DNA of 63,517 nucleotides from Sporosarcina sp. E16_8 (GTDB lineage Bacteria; Bacillota; Bacilli; Bacillales_A; Planococcaceae), in the NCBI RefSeq assembly GCF_017347095.1, contig NZ_JADPRZ010000015.1:1-63517 (forward strand), in the 5' to 3' direction. The position numbers and the translations under genes are program-made. The notes under the pieces were generated by a model. The model saw nothing but the letters and a program-made list of their open reading frames with translations. It was not told the DNA's origin and made no database searches. Shown here piece by piece: positions 63,368-63,517 of this stretch (the first letter of the stretch is position 1; each line of letters begins with the position of its first letter).

Positions 63368-63517
63368 ATGGGGAAAAAAGATTATCAAAATCAAAGAACA
63401 GTAAATGTACTTAAAAAAGGCATTAGTTTCGGAACTTGTCTTTCCATGGTTATTTCATTCACAGCTTACAAGTCAATCGGTTGGGCAATTATACATGGTT
63501 GTTTGACCTGGCTTTAC
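63368..63517 (+). CDS. Small membrane protein, cut by the window end
   Basis: Fifty codons visible: MGKKDYQNQRTVNVLKKGIS, then a hydrophobic FGTCLSMVISFTAYKSIGWA and IIHGCLTWLY. This resembles short Bacillales membrane proteins of unknown function in which a GWAIIHGxxxW stretch precedes a final aromatic span. GGGGGGATTGAG precedes the ATG. 63079-63367 holds no other gene. Confidence 0.6.
   Translation, partial: MGKKDYQNQRTVNVLKKGISFGTCLSMVISFTAYKSIGWAIIHGCLTWLY

Overview
The window reads as chromosomal DNA of a low-GC, endospore-forming member of the Bacillales, most like Planococcaceae/Sporosarcina. The reasons are a Tlp-type spore protein, YqhV and YugN homologues, a class IV PHA synthase locus (phaR/phaB/phaC), GlpP- and GlcT-type antitermination, a ThiXYZ transporter behind a TPP riboswitch, strong AGGAGG ribosome sites and frequent TTG/GTG starts. 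The genus is an inference from protein resemblance only. No rRNA, tRNA, CRISPR array or intact transposase gene was found. REGION 1 (1-3.6 kb): an LXG polymorphic toxin with a YwqJ-type deaminase tail, its YwqK-type antitoxin and endonuclease V, in the order remembered for B. subtilis ywqJ-ywqK-nfi. Beyond nfi lie possible remnants of another toxin tail and immunity gene. REGION 2 (3.8-13.3 kb): a minus-strand phenylacetate operon, paaA-B-C-D, an EthD protein, paaF, paaG, an aldehyde dehydrogenase, paaH, paaJ, then the regulator paaX. A perfect 18+18 bp palindrome lies upstream of paaA. No paaE, paaK or paaZ is present. REGION 3 (13.4-20.1 kb): a divergent polyhydroxyalkanoate locus, phaR-B-C leftward and phaQ-P-J rightward, with two unknown membrane proteins beyond phaC. 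REGION 4 (20.1-27.9 kb): class III aminotransferase, APC permease, semialdehyde dehydrogenase, a DUF3870-like protein, class III CoA-transferase and a glutaryl-CoA dehydrogenase-like enzyme. Together these form a plausible route from 5-aminovalerate or a similar omega-amino acid to glutarate, glutaryl-CoA and crotonyl-CoA; crotonyl-CoA is the PhaJ substrate. A perfect cre match lies upstream. REGION 5 (28-39.5 kb): assorted genes (DinB-like, formate/nitrite channel, SDR, lipoprotein, metallo-beta-lactamase fold, Ca2+/H+ antiporter, MFS, YugN-like, a His-rich heptad-repeat locus and HpaB) with decayed genes between them. REGION 6 (39.6-44.5 kb): glpD, glpP, glpF and glpK, with leader hairpins before glpD and glpF. 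REGION 7 (45.5-49.1 kb): yqhV, then a PTS operon (EIIA, GlcT-like antiterminator, EIICB) behind a GlcT-type RAT and terminator. REGION 8 (49.2-55.6 kb): dipeptidase, bioY, and a TPP-riboswitch operon for thiamine-precursor uptake that includes a thiamine-binding-type protein and a TatD-like hydrolase. REGION 9 (55.9-63.5 kb): tlp, a marR/DHA2-MFS pair with matching palindromes, an RNase H-like protein, a GNAT, dbpA, selO and the start of a small membrane protein. Two families of non-coding dispersed repeats run through the gaps. Family B has copies or part-copies near 13.5, 19.5-20.1, 44.6-45.4 and 51.5 kb, with terminal inverted repeats and several internal hairpins. Family A is a shorter palindromic repeat near 13.4, 19.3, 23.2, 28.1 and 56.3 kb. 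These repeats are the least explained content of the window.
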